Of a stretch of DNA of 64,000 bases, positions 60,520 through 64,000 are shown in pieces. Both the position numbers and the translations under genes were made by a program. The first letter of the stretch is position 1; every line of letters begins with the position of its first letter. Origin of the DNA: Schistosoma haematobium (taxonomy: Eukaryota > Platyhelminthes > Trematoda > Strigeidida > Schistosomatidae); contig NC_067196.1 in the NCBI RefSeq assembly GCF_000699445.3, positions 89,010,364-89,074,363 of the forward strand. The letters run 5' to 3'. The notes below the pieces were generated by a model that saw only the letters and a list, made by a program, of their open reading frames with translations, was not told the origin of the DNA and made no database searches.

Positions 60520-62216
60520 CTTGTGATAGAGACATCAAAGTTCAGAATACTGAAGCTTGATTATTTGCTAATCACCATGACAGATTTCAAAATGTTGACC
60601 TAATGTGTTATGAGTAAGAATTGTTTAAAATTCCACTATGCAGTTACCGTATGTCAAAAAGCACTGAACTGATGTTTCGTCGTAGTTTGTGACTTTTTGA
60701 ATATATACACACTGTCGACCCTATACTCTGGATCGAAATAGATGACTTTCATGATTACGAGCTGAATCTCTATCTACTCCATGTTAATGATCTACTGTCA
60801 TTCGGAATAGTAGTGTGAATTCCGAGGAAAGACTAAGAGAAACTACAGCTGTTACGGTTTTTTGTTCAGAAATTGGAGAAGGATGTATGAAATCTGTAGT
60901 TAGTGAGCCCATGTTTATTATTATTAATAATAATAATAGTAGTAGAAGTGGTATGGGAGAGTTGTCGAGATTGTTGATAATTTGAGGAGATTAGATTAGA
61001 TTATGAATTTATTTTGACTGGATAAATAATGGTGTTGACCTGATTTCTGCAATCGATATGAACATGGGATTAATGACTGATTTGATAGTAGTAAGAGTTT
61101 TCGTTCAGCCTGAATTAGAGTGAAGAGACGTAGTGTTTTGTGTTTTATTTGGAAAATGAATAAGAATGTATTCCAACACGAGCCACAGTATTCATTCGTG
61201 ATGTGTCAAGTTCAAATCCAACTCGGAACCTATTTAGAAGTTATATTTATGCTTTATAGAATGTGAAAGACTAACAGTTGACGTGACATCAACGGTGAAG
61301 CCATAGGAACCACCACTATCGGAAATGATCTAGTTAATTTCATTGAAGGTTTTCATGCTTAAAATTGGTGTTTCACCAAAGATTCATGCTAGCACCTTAT
61401 AGTGTTGAAAAAAGTGACACTGGTCATTACGGAGTGACCAACGAAATTTGAAAATATCGGTCCTACAGGAGATCAGTATAGTGCTGGATAGTTTAATGGT
61501 AACGTCTCGAACTGTAAAGCTGATTGATCCAGATTTAAATTTACTCGGTGGGACCAGTCACCTCAAGCTTACATGCTCACCTTGTTAATGAGTATCAAAT
61601 AGTATGAAACATAGGTTCATTGTATTCTGTCAACTACGTACAACTATCTTACAGACCAGATTATAAACAATTATACTGACTTACTTACATACGGCGCCCA
61701 ACTTTTGGTTAGTGTTTCCTAGCAATGTTTAATTCTGCATGATGGGTTTGCTGAGTCCATCCTCCATCTTCCTCTTTACCCGATTTTGTGACCGGCAGTA
61801 ACCCTAAAAGAGCTGGAGGCGGAGTTTAAATTTTACTACTCAGTGTATATTTTGTAAAGGTACTACAGTTGCTTGAAAAGGACACGTTTATCATTGCATA
61901 TATTTGTGTGTTTGTAGTAGAAAGTTTCGTGTAAATCTGAACATGTGTGTAAATTGGTGTACTTTTGATTATCATATTCAGAATATCTTGTTAGTATTTT
62001 AAATATTCAGTATGTTTATTGAAAGAATGTCTGTTTACGAGACAGAAATGTGGTTGAACTATTTTTTGGTTTCAAGATAATAACTGTGTGCTATGAAATC
62101 AGTATTGTGCACAACTATCATAATGAATCCATCCTCCTAATATTAACATTGTTCCATGTATATTTGTATTTTAATTTGACAAAATATTTATATTTAGTAA
62201 TGTTCACTATTCTCAA
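60520..62216 (-). repeat. Inverted, internally deleted copy of the 33662-39620 segment
   Basis: 60520-61101 matches the reverse complement of about 39033-39620, and 61128-62216 that of 33662-34750. Over the stretches compared by eye only rare single-base differences occur (for example GGCGCC here against GGTGCC). The CR1-like coding region (34751-39032) is missing and replaced by 26 unrelated bases at 61102-61127. Confidence 0.88.
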
Positions 62217-63229
62217 GTGATTGGATTTTTTTCAGTGGTTTATTAGTTTGTCAGTCATAAACAACGTAGAATATATTACATGTTGTCTACAGACCAAGTT
62301 GCTACAACATAAACCGAGATGAAATTAATTAGATGAATAAAAAGTAATCGTAGAATTGTTGGTAGCATTAGTTGTTGTTGTATTAGTGATAGTAAAAATG
62401 ATTACTCATGCATAATCTAGTTCAACATGAAAGAAAGAATGTTCAAATTAAATTTTAAGGTCAAAATCCAATGGACGACAAAGATTGAATGCATCTTAAA
62501 TACTGTGATTGATTCTGATTCATATCATCTAATGTGTCAAACTAAATAGTCACCTAGACCCTAACCTAGCAGTTTGAATCTACCACTATAGCTCATTTTA
62601 AAAGTTTATGCTTACATAAACTGACTCTATATCTTGTATTGATAATCCTCAGATATTTCTTCTAATCCATTTTTACTCCAGCCAATATCACGGATCTAAC
62701 TAGGTGGTCAATAAGCATACGTATCATGTATCCAAGTCATCTCACTAACTCATCAACTGATTAACCTTGTACCATACACTCAAATTCAGAATCGCTCACT
62801 GGTTGGTCGTGGCATACGCAAAATCTAAAATCATATATGCACCTAAGTATTATATCATGAAATTGCTACCAGTTTGTATTATGTTTTTAGATATTGTCTA
62901 ACAGTAGTGTTTCAAGCTCGGATTTCGTCCTGTTTCTCAACAGTATCAACTAGATGTACCTGTATCCCAGTGTTAACGTCCACACTGAGACTCAATATCT
63001 ATCACTTAAAAACAATCAGGGTTTTGTCAACTTTATTAACTAGATTAGTTAACCAATTACACTGTTCAAGGATGAAGATAATAATTATTTTTATTGTGAT
63101 AACAGAAAACATTCACTGATCAGTTTGATGATGCTTCAAGTGGATTTATATTCTCTGTTTATTAGTTAGTCTAAATATGAAGGTATTTTGTTAATAAATT
63201 TGTTTATTTAATTTTGAACGCTTTTGAAT
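62217..63229. other. Gene-free AT-rich region
   Basis: Short frames only. No splice-supported exon or known repeat. Confidence 0.4.
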
Positions 63230-63231
63230 TT

Positions 63232-63470
63232 CAGTAGTTGAGATCATGAGTCAATTGAAGTTAGACCACTATGGAAAACCTGGAAGCATTGGACAACTGT
63301 TTCATTCTATTGTGGGACTCTTCAGTAGTGTGCATCCACGATCCCGCCTCACGAGATTCAAACCCAGGACCTATCGATATCGTGCGCAAACGCTTAACCT
63401 CTAGACCACTGAGCCGGCATCCGTTGGTGTTAATGTCTAACTTTAACTAATCCACAAAATTGAGCGACAC
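63232..63470 (-). mobile_element. Hammerhead/tRNA-like SINE, copy G (single arm)
   Basis: On the minus strand a tRNA-like stretch (GGTCTAGAGGTTAAGCGTTT, GGGTTTGAATCTC) precedes a decayed hammerhead at about 63332-63287, where the core reads CTGAAGA and stem II is partly lost. The terminus is GAGATCATGAGTCAATTGAA. Confidence 0.78.
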
Positions 63471-64000
63471 ATCCATCATTGTCTTTTGAATTTCTTTAAA
63501 TTTTCTTAACTTCTACTGTATTTGTTGTCATTGTTAGACAATGATAAAGGTAAGAAAAAAGAAGGCGTTACGTGAATGAACAAATCTATACCTTCAGTAG
63601 AGTAAGAATAATGTTTCACAAAGGAAATAATAAACTTAACATAGTTAGTTGTCAAATGTTTTTTTTTGGAAGTTCTTTTCTGTATATTCAATTTTGTTTT
63701 CTTCTTCTCTGTAACATGTTTCATATTATCTCTCGTCTTATAGTTTCATACTTTGATGCACGATGCTGTGCTTAAATGTAAGTATATACAACATGAATGT
63801 GTGTATGTATGTGATTCTAACAATAGACAACATCATATAACCTGATTCATCAATACCTCTGTAACCTTATTATTATTGTTATTATTATTATTATGCTCAA
63901 GTTTCATCTTGTCAATATTTAAGCTCATGTGCTTATATTTACGCTTTCTTACTCTGCCTTCTGTACACTACAATGGAATAATTTTTCTTCTCTTAAAGAA
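63471..64000. other. Gene-free right edge
   Basis: AT-rich with a TTA/TTG trinucleotide tract at about 63868-63895. Nothing else supported. Confidence 0.4.

Noticed and set aside
54474..63470. CRISPR-like or satellite array
   Set aside because: Copies are in both orientations, unevenly spaced and differently truncated, with no regular spacers. They are dispersed SINE insertions.

Overview
The window looks like nuclear DNA of a blood fluke (genus Schistosoma; the species cannot be fixed from the sequence). Three things point there. Three host genes have schistosome-style structure, with introns of 32 and 39 bp beside introns of several kb. The repeats are RTE, CR1-like, Penelope-like and Ty3/gypsy-like retroelement remains. 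There are also tRNA-like SINEs carrying a hammerhead ribozyme, the hallmark of the schistosome Sm-alpha family. No bacterial-type operon, CRISPR array or rRNA is seen. Open frames longer than about 120 codons almost all belong to retroelements or to single exons.

Host genes. (1) Positions 1-2332 hold the 3' end of a plus-strand tropomyosin gene: the last coding exon (1928-2010, ending in the invariant tropomyosin tail) and, upstream, a candidate alternative last exon of identical length and phase (1072-1154). (2) A complete plus-strand Bax inhibitor-1 (TMBIM6) gene lies at 19631-26227: seven exons that join in frame to 243 codons. (3) A minus-strand basigin/neuroplastin-like gene (two Ig domains, one membrane span) lies at 48171-32032. 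Its last intron is about 8.1 kb and contains an antisense CR1-like element with a PHD-finger ORF1. Genes 2 and 3 converge on 26-32 kb.

Mobile DNA. The rest is mostly retroelement debris. Items: a nearly intact CR1-like ORF2 broken by one TAG (9582-12542); an ORF1-like remnant with a zinc knuckle (13590-14876); an almost full-length minus-strand RTE (15495-18945); several RTE fragments on both strands; a Ty3/gypsy pol scrap (3600-4335); a Penelope-like GIY-YIG tail (45380-45720). A 355-bp element has landed twice with exact 2-bp target duplications. The right-hand 10 kb (54-64 kb) has no recognisable exon but is rich in hammerhead/tRNA-like SINEs, a long hairpin, a TA microsatellite, and a 1.7-kb inverted, internally deleted copy of the CR1-containing segment at 33.7-39.6 kb.

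The best candidates for follow-up are: the hammerhead SINEs with inverted-arm layout, two copies of which keep a fully paired ribozyme; the 143-bp SINE-like insertion built from the RTE 5' end with a 13-bp target duplication; the twice-inserted 355-bp element; the dead RTE copies that share the same disabling lesions; and the coding-free inverted copy of the PHD-CR1 segment.
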